Below, one piece after another: positions 32,680 to 41,307 of a stretch of 64,000 bases of DNA. Location: the NCBI RefSeq assembly GCF_001647285.1, contig NZ_LRML01000004.1, positions 186,001 to 250,000 on the forward strand, in the 5' to 3' direction. Source of the DNA: Rufibacter roseus. Its GTDB lineage: Bacteria > Bacteroidota > Bacteroidia > Cytophagales > Hymenobacteraceae. Below the pieces are notes generated by a model. That model was given only the letters and a program-made list of their open reading frames with translations. It did not search any database and had not been told where the DNA came from. Within the stretch, counting starts at the first letter, position 1. Every line of letters begins with the position of its first letter. The position numbers and the translations under genes were made by a program.

Positions 32680-35235
32680 ATGAAGAAATTCATCTTGACC
32701 CTGGGGCTATGTGCGTCCTTTGCGGGCGTTGCCATGTCCCAGGGCCGAACACAACCCGCAGATTCTACCCGCCGGGTAGCCGGGACTGCCGGCATGAAAG
32801 GCAATGACACCAAAAACTCGAAGCCCAAAGCATATTCAGATGTCATCACTGACAAGGCTTTGTCTAAAACTGGCTTTTTCAATGTACACAAAGTAGAAGA
32901 CAAGTACTTCTTTGAATTGGCTGACTCAGTACTGGGCCGTGAAATTCTGGTGGTAAACCGTATTTCTAAGGCCGGAGCTGAAGTTCGTTCAGCAGCAGGT
33001 TATGCCGGTGACCAGATAGGTTCTGCCGTAGTTATATTTGAGAAAGGTCCGGATGACCGTATTTTTATGCGGAAGGTTTCTTTTGATACCTATAGCCCAG
33101 ACAGCACCGCGTCAATGTACCAGGCGGTGCAGCGCTCGAACGTACAAGCCATTGTGGCCGCGTTTGATATAGCCGCTTACGCTCCCAACGGAAAAGGAAG
33201 CGTAATTGACGTAACCAGCTACATTAAAGGCGAAAACGATGTTTTCTCGTTCAACTCTACTGCCGGCAAATCACGTTTCCGGTTAGGCAACTTTATTGGT
33301 GACCGCAGCTACATTCAAGATGTCCGCACGTTTCCGGCAAACGTTGAAATCTCTACTGTAAAAACGTACGTGCTCACCCCTCCTACTACTGGTGGCGGAA
33401 GCAGCTCCAGCGGTGGCGGCGGAAATAGCGCGCTTAACGGTTCTTCAACTATTGAAGTGAACTCTTCAATGGTAGTGTTGCCAAAAAAACCTATGCAACC
33501 CCGTTACTTTGACCCACGCGTAGGTTACTTCACTGTTGGTTATGTAGATTTTGACGCCAACCCACAGGGTGTGAAAGACATTAGAATGGTGAAGCGCTGG
33601 AGACTGGAGCCAAAGCCGAAAGACATGGCCAAGTACAAGCGCGGCGAATTGGTAGAACCAGCCAAACCAATTATTTTCTACATTGACCCTGCCACTCCTA
33701 AGAAATGGGTACCCTATCTGATTGCCGGAGTAAATGACTGGCAGAAAGCTTTTGAAAAGGCTGGTTTTAAAAACGCTGTGATTGGCAAAGTAGCCCCTAC
33801 GCCTAAAGAAGATCCTACCTGGAGCTTGGAAGATGCCCGTCACTCCGCCATAGTATACAAACCTTCTGAGATTTCTAACGCCAGCGGTCCTAGCATTGCT
33901 GACCCACGTAGCGGCGAGATTCTGGAAAGCCACATTAACTGGTACCATAACGTGATGAAACTGGTGCGTGACTGGTACATGATTCAAGCATCAGCCGTTG
34001 ACCCTAGAGCTCGCCAAATGCAATTCCCAGATGAGCTGATGGGCGATTTGATTCGCTTTGTTTCTTCGCACGAAGTTGGTCACACTTTGGGTCTGCGCCA
34101 CAACTACGGCTCTAGCTCAACCGTGCCAGTTGAAAACCTGCGCAACAAAAAATGGGTGGAAGCCAATGGCCACACCCCGTCTATCATGGACTACGCCCGT
34201 TTCAACTACGTGGCTCAGCCAGAAGACAACATTTCTACCAAAGGTCTTTACCCAAGAATTGGTGATTATGACCTGTGGGCCATAGAGTGGGGCTACCGTG
34301 TACTTCCGCAAGCGGATAACGCGAAGGAGGAAGTTCCTATTCTGAATAAAATGACCATGGAAGCTCTGAAGAACCGTCGCAACTGGTTTGGTACGGAAAC
34401 TAATCCAGACGACCCGCATTCTCAGAATGAAGACTTGGGTGATAACGCTATGCTGGCCAGTACCTACGGCATCAAAAACCTACAGCGTATTTTAGTGAAG
34501 TTACCCGAGTGGACCCGTGAAGAAAACCAGGGCTATGAGAACCTGCAGGGCATGTACAATCAGTTGACTGGCCAATTTAACCGTTACATGGGGCATGTAG
34601 CCAAAAACATTGGTGGTGTGTATGAAAACCCTAAAACGGTAGAGCAAGAGGGTTTTGTATATGAACGCACGCCAGCTGCTACCCAGAGAGAAGCCATGGC
34701 CTTCTTAGACAAACAACTTTTCACCACCCCTACCTGGCTCCTGAATGAGACAGTATTGAATAATACGGGGCAAAATCCGCTTACAGTGATTTCACGCAGC
34801 CAGCAGGCTGTTCTGAACCGTTTGGTGAGTGGCAACACCATCAACAAATTAGTAGTAGGTGAGGCTATAGATGGTACCAAGGCGTACAAAGTGACCGATT
34901 TATTTGGTGACCTGAATAACATTATTTTCAGGGAAGCAAAAGACAATCAGCCAATTGATGTTTACCGCCGCAATCTACAGAAGATTTATGTGGAACAGTT
35001 AATTGAGCTGGCAAGACCTTCAGAAAGCGCTTCTTCCCAAACTACCACCACCAGAAGAAGCACTCCTACCGTGAATTACCAGCAAACCGATGTAACTTCT
35101 GTGGCCAAAGCCCAATTGCGCAACATCAACAGAATGATTAAAGGGTCAGCGAACAGCAACTCTGATACTCTGAGCGATTATCATCTACTAGACTTATTAG
35201 ACCGCATTGATGAAGCCTTGAACCCAAGAGGCTAA
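32680..35235 (+). CDS. Secreted zinc metalloprotease of the DUF5117/DUF4953 type
   Basis: 851 residues with a signal peptide at 1-20 (AMSQ). The middle carries HEVGHTLGLRH at residues 464-474, the zincin/metzincin-type motif with a third zinc ligand. Flanking segments (DKALSKTGFFNVHKVEDKY; YFTVGYVDFDANPQGVKD; ILESHINWYHNVMKL) match the large Bacteroidota zinc-dependent protease family. A Gly/Ser-rich loop lies near 230-250. It is probably periplasmic or surface-located. Transcribed alone, with a terminator at 35259-35294. Substrate unknown. Confidence 0.88.
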   Translation: MKKFILTLGLCASFAGVAMSQGRTQPADSTRRVAGTAGMKGNDTKNSKPKAYSDVITDKALSKTGFFNVHKVEDKYFFELADSVLGREILVVNRISKAGAEVRSAAGYAGDQIGSAVVIFEKGPDDRIFMRKVSFDTYSPDSTASMYQAVQRSNVQAIVAAFDIAAYAPNGKGSVIDVTSYIKGENDVFSFNSTAGKSRFRLGNFIGDRSYIQDVRTFPANVEISTVKTYVLTPPTTGGGSSSSGGGGNSALNGSSTIEVNSSMVVLPKKPMQPRYFDPRVGYFTVGYVDFDANPQGVKDIRMVKRWRLEPKPKDMAKYKRGELVEPAKPIIFYIDPATPKKWVPYLIAGVNDWQKAFEKAGFKNAVIGKVAPTPKEDPTWSLEDARHSAIVYKPSEISNASGPSIADPRSGEILESHINWYHNVMKLVRDWYMIQASAVDPRARQMQFPDELMGDLIRFVSSHEVGHTLGLRHNYGSSSTVPVENLRNKKWVEANGHTPSIMDYARFNYVAQPEDNISTKGLYPRIGDYDLWAIEWGYRVLPQADNAKEEVPILNKMTMEALKNRRNWFGTETNPDDPHSQNEDLGDNAMLASTYGIKNLQRILVKLPEWTREENQGYENLQGMYNQLTGQFNRYMGHVAKNIGGVYENPKTVEQEGFVYERTPAATQREAMAFLDKQLFTTPTWLLNETVLNNTGQNPLTVISRSQQAVLNRLVSGNTINKLVVGEAIDGTKAYKVTDLFGDLNNIIFREAKDNQPIDVYRRNLQKIYVEQLIELARPSESASSQTTTTRRSTPTVNYQQTDVTSVAKAQLRNINRMIKGSANSNSDTLSDYHLLDLLDRIDEALNPRG

Positions 35236-35258
35236 GCTTAGATAAATTTAATTGGAGA

Positions 35259-35294
35259 AAAAGCTGTCCTACTTAACTAGGGCAGCTTTTTTTT
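35259..35294 (+). terminator. Rho-independent terminator
   Basis: AAAAGCTGTCCTA pairs with TAGGGCAGCTTTT (one GU pair), followed by more T residues; 24 nt after the metalloprotease stop. Confidence 0.85.
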
Positions 35295-35742
35295 ATTCAC
35301 CTCCCCCACTTAATAATTTTCAGCATTCATAATTGACTGGTGCCTACCACTCCAGCTTCTGCTATTAGAATCTGTTCTTTGAAAGGAGCATGAGGGTAGG
35401 ATTCTTCATGAGTCATAAAGGCGCTGAGCTGAAAGGCTATTGATTCTGGCTCAAAAACATCATGTTGCAAAGCATAAAAAAAAGCACTTTTTGACTGTTT
35501 CAGCACAAAACCAGACTCTTCAATATGTTACAAAACAACTTAAAAACAGTATTTTTTTTCAACATTTCATTCCTTCGGCAACAAACATTACCTATAAAAT
35601 AAAACACAATCACCTGTATATCAGCAAACTAATTAATTAATATTCAACAACATCAACTGTTACAAATGTCTTCACACATTCCTTTTTATCGCTGTTAATT
35701 CTTCCGAAATTTCATACATAAACCTATCCTACTAAACCCATC

Positions 35743-35925
35743 ATGAAAAGAAAAATTATAGTTGGAGCCACCTGCTTACTGTTGTTAAGCAGTGTGACTC
35801 GATTGTCTGACAGCCCACAAAGGGTTAAAAATGCATTCTCCCACATCAGAATTGATCTTGCCTTGCCTGATTCAATGGGAACCGCTAAAAACTTGTGCGC
35901 CTTGTTAGCTATACACCTGTACTAG
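35743..35925 (+). CDS. Possible small exported peptide
   Basis: 60 codons from ATG. The N-terminus KRKIIVGATCLLLLSSV could be a signal peptide; the rest has no recognisable family. Isolated in an AT-rich gap with nothing else to support it. Confidence 0.25.
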   Translation: MKRKIIVGATCLLLLSSVTRLSDSPQRVKNAFSHIRIDLALPDSMGTAKNLCALLAIHLY

Positions 35926-36001
35926 CACTACTCTTTTGAGCTGTATGTGAATTTGGCCTAATCTTTGAATTCTTCTGACAGGATCTTTTGTTCTGTTAGC
36001 G

Positions 36002-37168
36002 ATGAAGAAGTTTGTGAAAAAATTCCTGGCCCTGTCTGTAAGTCTGATTTCTTTTTCCGCATTGGCGCAGAAGGAAGCAACAACGTGGTATTTTGGAAGA
36101 AATGCCGGCCTGTCCTTTTCTCAATCAACTGAACCAACTCCGATAAAGAACGGAAGGCTTTTCAGTGAGGAAGGGAGCGCGGTGGTGTCAGATGCCAGCG
36201 GGAATTTGCTGTTCTATTCCAACGGCATGCAGGTATGGAACAAGAATCACCAGCTTATGGCTAACGGCACTGAGTTGAAAGGGCATGAATCTGCAACTCA
36301 ATCTTCTCTTATTCTCCTGAAGCCTGGCTCTTCTACCATTTACTATCTGTTCACAACTGATTTTCAAGGGCAGGACCATGGGCTGCAGTACCACCTCATA
36401 GACATGAGCAAAAACGGAGGATTGGGAGAAGTCATTTCCAAAAACAACCTGGTGTTTGCGCCAGTTACTGAAAAGTTAACCGCTGTACGGCACCGCAACG
36501 GCCGCGACTTCTGGATTGTTACCCACCGCTGGAACAGCACGCTTTTCTATGCCTATTTACTTTCGCCTTCTGGCATTACCTTCAGTCCGGTAGAAAGCAA
36601 TGTAGGCAGCATGCATACCGGAGACAACGGCGGCACTATTGGATATTTGAAAGCATCGGTGGCTGGGAATAAGTTAGCCATGGCTACCTGGGCGCCCGTG
36701 AACAAGCTGGAGCTATTCGATTTCAACAATGCCACTGGCCAGGTTACAAACGCAGTAGATTTAGGCCAGTTTGAGGAAGCATATGGCGTTGAGTTCTCTC
36801 CGGATGGCAGCAAACTATATGGCTCCAGAAATGGCAAGAATGGCAGGGAGGCTCGTATTTTTCAATTCGACTTGTCTTCTGGATCACCTGAAACCATTGT
36901 GGCCTCTGGCCAAGTAGTAGCGAAAAGCATGAGTTCGAAATTTGGAGCGTTGCAGTTGGCTCCTGATGGTCGTATTTATGTAGCCCGGAACGGCAGTTCA
37001 TACTTGGGCGTTATCAGAAGCCCTAATGAGTTGGGCAACCTCAGCAACTACAAAGACAACGGCATTTCCTTAGGTACCCAGCGGAGTGAATTTGGCTTAC
37101 CAAACTTCCCTTCCTTCTACTTCCAAAACCTTACCGCACCAACTGGCTTTGTGGTACACCAGAAATAA
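36002..37168 (+). CDS. Secreted beta-propeller-like protein
   Basis: 388 residues with a signal peptide (SALAQ). WYFGRNAGLSFSQ, GSAVVSDASGNLLFYSNGMQVWNKNHQLM and ATQSSLILLKPGSSTIYYLFT are typical of the propeller that opens many large Bacteroidota surface proteins, usually followed by adhesin domains and a sorting domain. Here there is no T9SS C-terminal signal, so this is a short form that may stay periplasmic or leave by another route. TAATCTTTG upstream is an imperfect -7 box. Followed at once by a 36-nt repeat and a terminator. Confidence 0.75.
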   Translation: MKKFVKKFLALSVSLISFSALAQKEATTWYFGRNAGLSFSQSTEPTPIKNGRLFSEEGSAVVSDASGNLLFYSNGMQVWNKNHQLMANGTELKGHESATQSSLILLKPGSSTIYYLFTTDFQGQDHGLQYHLIDMSKNGGLGEVISKNNLVFAPVTEKLTAVRHRNGRDFWIVTHRWNSTLFYAYLLSPSGITFSPVESNVGSMHTGDNGGTIGYLKASVAGNKLAMATWAPVNKLELFDFNNATGQVTNAVDLGQFEEAYGVEFSPDGSKLYGSRNGKNGREARIFQFDLSSGSPETIVASGQVVAKSMSSKFGALQLAPDGRIYVARNGSSYLGVIRSPNELGNLSNYKDNGISLGTQRSEFGLPNFPSFYFQNLTAPTGFVVHQK

Positions 37169-37172
37169 TTCT

Positions 37173-37208
37173 GTTTTTCACCTGATTTTCAGAAAACACC
37201 CCTAAAAC
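37173..37208. repeat. 36-nt palindrome, copy 18
   Basis: Left arm GTTTTTCACCTG, right arm ACACCCCTAAAAC. Starts 4 nt past the stop at 37168 and overlaps the next hairpin. Confidence 0.8.
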
Positions 37209-37244
37209 GGCACCTCCCGCTATTGCAGCGGGAGGCGCCGTTTT
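37204..37244 (+). terminator. Rho-independent terminator
   Basis: AAAACGGCACCTCCCGCT pairs with AGCGGGAGGCGCCGTTTT (one mismatch), loop ATTGC. Shares its left edge with the 36-nt repeat. Confidence 0.8.
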
Positions 37245-37256
37245 CTATTTTAGGGC

Positions 37257-37661
37257 ATGCAACTTTCTTCCTATTCTCAGGCGGTAACAGATTATATTCA
37301 GCAACATGAGGGTTGGCAAAGAGATATGTTGCTGCGGTTACGGCTATTTATTTTAAGCCAGGGCCCACAAATGCAGGAGCAGTTTAAATATGGTGGCGCC
37401 TTTTACTACTGCTTCGGTATGGTATGTTATTTAGCCCCGCAGAAAGACCATGTGTACATTGGTTTTGTAGAAGGAGTGCATTTGAGCAATGAACAAAAGT
37501 TGTTCGCAGAACCAGACACCAAACAGATCAGAAAAGTCAGAATTTATCCTGACAAAGCTTTTCCGGCTGAGGCGTTGCATGATTTGCTTCAGGAGGCTAT
37601 TCTTTTTAATGAGCTGAAAATGCAGAATAAGAAAACTAAATCTCGGGTAAGGGATAAGTGA
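37257..37661 (+). CDS. DUF1801 family protein
   Basis: 134 residues of the DUF1801/YdhG-like fold: VTDYIQQHEGWQRDMLLRLR at the start, EQFKYGGAFYYCFGMVCYLAPQKDHVYIGF in the core. The family includes proteins proposed as iron-binding frataxin-like chaperones, but that role is not established here. The short gap from the terminator to its ATG (37257) implies its own promoter within that hairpin region. Basic C-terminus (KKTKSRVRDK). Confidence 0.82.
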   Translation: MQLSSYSQAVTDYIQQHEGWQRDMLLRLRLFILSQGPQMQEQFKYGGAFYYCFGMVCYLAPQKDHVYIGFVEGVHLSNEQKLFAEPDTKQIRKVRIYPDKAFPAEALHDLLQEAILFNELKMQNKKTKSRVRDK

Positions 37662-37689
37662 AAGCCGTATTACCAACGGAAACATGTGT

Positions 37690-37725
37690 ATTTTTAGCCT
37701 ACTTTTCAGAAAACAAGCCTAAAAC
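37690..37725. repeat. 36-nt palindrome, copy 19, touching the meaB start
   Basis: Left arm ATTTTTAGCCTAC, right arm ACAAGCCTAAAAC. Ends 2 nt before the meaB GTG codon. Confidence 0.8.
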
Positions 37726-37727
37726 AA

Positions 37728-38711
37728 GTGCCTAAACGCTTTACACCAGATGAGTATGCCGCCGGAGTTTTGTCTGGTAACCGTGTTCTATTGAGCCGGG
37801 CCATTACTTTGGTGGAAAGCACTTTACCATTTGATCAGGATCTGGCACACCAGGTAATGGAGCAAATTATGCCTCAAACAGGCAACTCCGTCCGGATTGG
37901 CATAACTGGCGTGCCAGGAGTGGGCAAGAGCACGTTTATTGAAGCCTTCGGAAACTACCTGCTGGAGCAGCAGGATAAGAAACTGGCTGTGCTTGCCATT
38001 GACCCCACCAGCCAACGCACCGGGGGCAGCATTTTAGGCGACAAGACCCGCATGGAAACGCTGGCCGCAAATTCTAAGGCTTTCATCAGGCCTTCTCCAG
38101 CGGGCAAAACATTGGGCGGTGTGGCCCGCAGCACCCGTGAAAGCATTCTACTTTGTGAAGCCGCCGGTTTTAATGTCATTTTTGTAGAGACGGTAGGCGT
38201 AGGACAATCTGAAACGGCCGTACATGAAATGGTTGACTTCTTTTTGTTACTGATGCTGGCCGGTGCAGGTGATGAACTACAGGGTATAAAAAAAGGCATC
38301 ATGGAAATGGCCGATGCCATTGCCATTACCAAAGCCGACGGAGATAATATACCAAAAGCCATCAGTGCACAGGCTGAATATCAGAGCGCGCTGCATTTGT
38401 TTCCGGTAAACCCCTCCACCTGGAGCCCCACCGTAAGCGTTTGCTCTGCCTATGACAAAACTGGGCTTGACGCAATCTGGCAATCAGTGACGGAGTATGT
38501 GCAGCTCACCCAAAAGAACGGTTATTTCCAGCAGCGCAGGCAAGAGCAGAATTTACACTGGCTAAAACAGAGCATCAGGCAAAGCCTGGAAGAGCGGTTT
38601 TACCAAAATGAAGATGTCAAAAAACAGTGGGCTACCATCTCAAAGCAGGTTTCAGAAGGAAGTAAGTCTCCTTTTGCCGCCGCCGCCGAGCTTTTGCAGC
38701 ATCTTCCATAG
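37728..38711 (+). CDS. meaB: Methylmalonyl-CoA mutase-associated GTPase MeaB
   Basis: 327-residue G3E-type GTPase that guards cofactor loading and protects methylmalonyl-CoA mutase. Walker A ITGVPGVGKSTF is near 64-75, then LAIDPTSQRTGGSILGDKTRM, FVETVGVGQSE (switch region) and the guanine-specifying motif ITKADGDN. C-terminal dimerisation segment RQSLEERFYQNE. The GTG at 37728 is the start: upstream in frame there is a TAG at 37695 with no ATG between. It lies 5 kb from mutB but on the same strand, serving the same enzyme. Confidence 0.95.
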   Translation: MPKRFTPDEYAAGVLSGNRVLLSRAITLVESTLPFDQDLAHQVMEQIMPQTGNSVRIGITGVPGVGKSTFIEAFGNYLLEQQDKKLAVLAIDPTSQRTGGSILGDKTRMETLAANSKAFIRPSPAGKTLGGVARSTRESILLCEAAGFNVIFVETVGVGQSETAVHEMVDFFLLLMLAGAGDELQGIKKGIMEMADAIAITKADGDNIPKAISAQAEYQSALHLFPVNPSTWSPTVSVCSAYDKTGLDAIWQSVTEYVQLTQKNGYFQQRRQEQNLHWLKQSIRQSLEERFYQNEDVKKQWATISKQVSEGSKSPFAAAAELLQHLP

Positions 38712-39140
38712 GTCTGGCTACTACAGCCCACAAGAGCTCTCACGCTAAATATTTTCTTCCCTTCCTCATCTCTACAAAGCTCTGATCTACTTTTCACCCC
38801 ATCCAGACCAGCGTTAAAACCACTTTCAAGGCCATTTCAGCCTATTTTAAAACTTTTTAAAAATATTTAAAACAACAATAGGGGTAAAATATCCTATTTA
38901 TGTCTTTAACACAGAACTTAGCTAAGAAAGAATTATAGTTACACTTAAAATCAAATAATCAAATTTAATATAAACATCATACAACCTTTACATCAATTAT
39001 ATCATCTTATGATGAAAGAACTGCTATAAAGGTGAAACCACAGAACCTAATGTAAAACCAGAGGATCTACTTCATCTATTGGCAAGAACTAATTTATTTA
39101 CAATTTAAGTAAACCCCTAAACAGTTTCAAACTTACTATT
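38712..39140. other. AT-rich promoter region of the T9SS cargo gene
   Basis: Strongly AT-rich (long A and T tracts at about 38840-38980). No gene, no repeat of the families above. Confidence 0.55.
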
Positions 39141-40850
39141 ATGCGTTCATTCGTCATCGCTTTGCTTTTGTGTGCCCTTACTTTTGGCACTAAGTCTTTC
39201 GCCCAGAACAATACCCAGGTTTTTACAAAGGCACAGAACTTCTGGAAACAGTTCTCCTTGAAGAGAGACCGTACTCAGGCTCAGCAATTCAAGAATTTTG
39301 ACTCTGCAGAAGAAGCAGCCAAACGTTTACTCACCAGCAGAAACAAACCAAGAGCTGCCAACGCTAGGTACACCCCAGAGTGGTGTTATACTGAAGGAAA
39401 GATAAGTGTTCTAAAAGATGGAGTACAAAAGCATTATCTAGAGCGCTATGAGTATCTAACGGAATATGATTTCACCATTACTTATGATGAGGTCACCGCA
39501 GACGGCCAGTTTATAGCCGAGGTAAGAAAAGGAATGGGCTCACTCAGCCCTGAAGACATCCTGGTGATTTTCATATCTGAAAAAGTAGGATCAGAATGGA
39601 AAGACCTGTCTTATTATGAAGGCTTCTGGGATTCTGATCTGGACATGTTCCAGCCGTTGGTTATAAAAGACTTCAACAGGTATTCTAATGATACCAGAAC
39701 TGGCGTAGATGTCACAACCTACAAGTTCTACTATGATGCTTCTAATCCACTAGAATATGAAATAACCTCTGAAGATGACGCCAAAGTTGGTAACATAGAT
39801 TATTATGACGGTGTGTGGATTAAAGGATTCAGAAATGGCGGGTACCTGTCACTGAGATCTGGCCAGAAAGGCACTTGGGAAGATGATGAAAAACTAGAGG
39901 TGACTCAAGTAAACAACCGCAGAGAGTCCATGCACTTTATTTCAATGGGCCCTAACTACTGGGTGCCTGTTACCCAAACCATTACCACTTACAACGCCCA
40001 AAATGAGGTACAGGAGGAAGTAAAGAAAGAGAATGACGGTACGGGTATCAACAATTCAGAGCGCAGTCTGTACATCTATGAGAACGGCCGTTTAGTGAGA
40101 ATAGAGAATTATATGGCCGACATTGAAGACAACTCAGTTTGGAATTACCTGTCTAACACTGTCTTGACCTACAACACCGCCAACCAGCTGGAAGAAAAGG
40201 TAGAGAACAGACGCTTTTATGAAGGCGGGAACCTGGACCCTTATAAAAAAGAAACCTATGCTTACTATGGCAACGGTCACGAGTTTGCAGGAAAAGTTTC
40301 TGTGAAAGCTAGTTTCTTAGCCGATGGAAGCGGCGGCTGGATTTCTGATTCAAGAACCAGCTACACTTACACACCCAGTGGCAACTACACTTCTTTTGAA
40401 ACAGAAAACTTTGTGGGTAATGCCTGGATACCAAGCCGTAGAGTAGTGTATGAAGAAGAAGGAGACGAAAAATTAACCTTTCAATCTGATGTGATTTTTG
40501 TAAACGGTGTAGCGCAAATGGCTAACATTAAAGAAAGCGCCTACATACAATGCTCTACAGTTCTAAGCTCTCCGGACGAGGCTCTAGATTTGCAAAAGCC
40601 AACCGTAAGCGCCTGGCCAAATCCGTTCACGTCTGAACTCACCCTGAAGGTAGAACTGACCAAAGCAACTGATGTAGCCGTGAAAATAGTATCTCAGGTA
40701 GGACAAACGGTTAAAACCTACCCTACCCGCAAACTTACCCAAGGCGTACACGAACTGAGCCTTAACCTTGAAACGATGACCGCCGGTGTTTACCTCTGCC
40801 ACCTGCAAACCCAGGAAGGCGTACAGGTAGTCAGAATTGTGAAGAATTAA
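39141..40850 (+). CDS. T9SS cargo protein with type A sorting domain
   Basis: 569 residues with a signal peptide (KSFAQ). The central part has YD-repeat-like segments (YTYTPSGNYTSFE; LVRIENYMADIED; AYYGNGHEFAGK). The last 80 residues are a T9SS type A C-terminal domain: SAWPNPFTSELTLKVELTKA, VAVKIVSQVGQTVKT, LETMTAGVYLCHLQT and final VVRIVKN. The protein should be secreted through the type IX system and perhaps anchored. Function of the N-terminal part unknown. Confidence 0.9.
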   Translation: MRSFVIALLLCALTFGTKSFAQNNTQVFTKAQNFWKQFSLKRDRTQAQQFKNFDSAEEAAKRLLTSRNKPRAANARYTPEWCYTEGKISVLKDGVQKHYLERYEYLTEYDFTITYDEVTADGQFIAEVRKGMGSLSPEDILVIFISEKVGSEWKDLSYYEGFWDSDLDMFQPLVIKDFNRYSNDTRTGVDVTTYKFYYDASNPLEYEITSEDDAKVGNIDYYDGVWIKGFRNGGYLSLRSGQKGTWEDDEKLEVTQVNNRRESMHFISMGPNYWVPVTQTITTYNAQNEVQEEVKKENDGTGINNSERSLYIYENGRLVRIENYMADIEDNSVWNYLSNTVLTYNTANQLEEKVENRRFYEGGNLDPYKKETYAYYGNGHEFAGKVSVKASFLADGSGGWISDSRTSYTYTPSGNYTSFETENFVGNAWIPSRRVVYEEEGDEKLTFQSDVIFVNGVAQMANIKESAYIQCSTVLSSPDEALDLQKPTVSAWPNPFTSELTLKVELTKATDVAVKIVSQVGQTVKTYPTRKLTQGVHELSLNLETMTAGVYLCHLQTQEGVQVVRIVKN

Positions 40851-40972
40851 CAGTAGCGTACCCCCGCACCAAGTAGAGCGGCCCTCCATTCATTTCAAAC
40901 CTTGGAAGAGCAGACTTTTTTAGATCGTTGAAATAAGACAAATTGGTATAATTAATTGTAGGGCCGCCTGCC

Positions 40973-41008
40973 GTTTTGGGCTTGTTTTCTTAAAAACAAG
41001 CCCAAAAC
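40973..41008. repeat. 36-nt palindrome, copy 20 (perfect)
   Basis: Perfect 16-bp arms, left GTTTTGGGCTTGTTTT, loop CTTA, right arm its complement. The 6/31 pair is G-C. Confidence 0.95.
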
Positions 41009-41146
41009 AAAATTGAACTAATTTCTTTTATTCAATTGAACATTTTATAAACAGCGAAAAAACATCTCTATTATTTTAGACTTGCTGACATCCTGCAAGT
41101 ACCTAAAATGATCAAGCGCTGACATTGTATATTTTCAATCTATCTG

Positions 41147-41172
41147 AAAAGCTGGCCCAAAGCCAGCTTTTT
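41147..41172 (+). terminator. Hairpin terminator
   Basis: AAAAGCTGGC / GCCAGCTTTT, loop CCAAA, T tract after; directly abuts copy 21. Confidence 0.7.
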
Positions 41173-41208
41173 GTTTTTACCCTGATTTCCAGAAAACAAG
41201 GTTAAAAC
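41173..41208. repeat. 36-nt palindrome, copy 21
   Basis: Left arm GTTTTTACCCTG, right arm ACAAGGTTAAAAC. About 100 nt upstream of the TPR/transglutaminase gene. Confidence 0.75.
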
Positions 41209-41307
41209 AGCACCAGCACATTATTTCTTCTAAAAATTTCACTATTGGTTTGAAAAGTTGGCAGAATCTGTGGTACTTAAGGGAGTATTTCACTCTCAAT
41301 ATTTAAT

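Larger units (their letters stand above)
35236..36001. other. AT-rich intergenic region
   Basis: 766 nt holding a terminator, an AT-rich stretch and one possible small reading frame (35743-35925). Another ATG frame at 35440-35640 is rich in Lys, His and Asn and looks non-coding. Confidence 0.6.
40851..41307. other. Intergenic region with two 36-nt repeats and a terminator
   Basis: No gene seen. Contains copies 20 and 21 and a hairpin terminator. Confidence 0.6.

Noticed and set aside
35440-35640. 66-codon frame
   Set aside because: Lys/His/Asn/Ile-rich translation of AT-rich DNA, no signal peptide or family.
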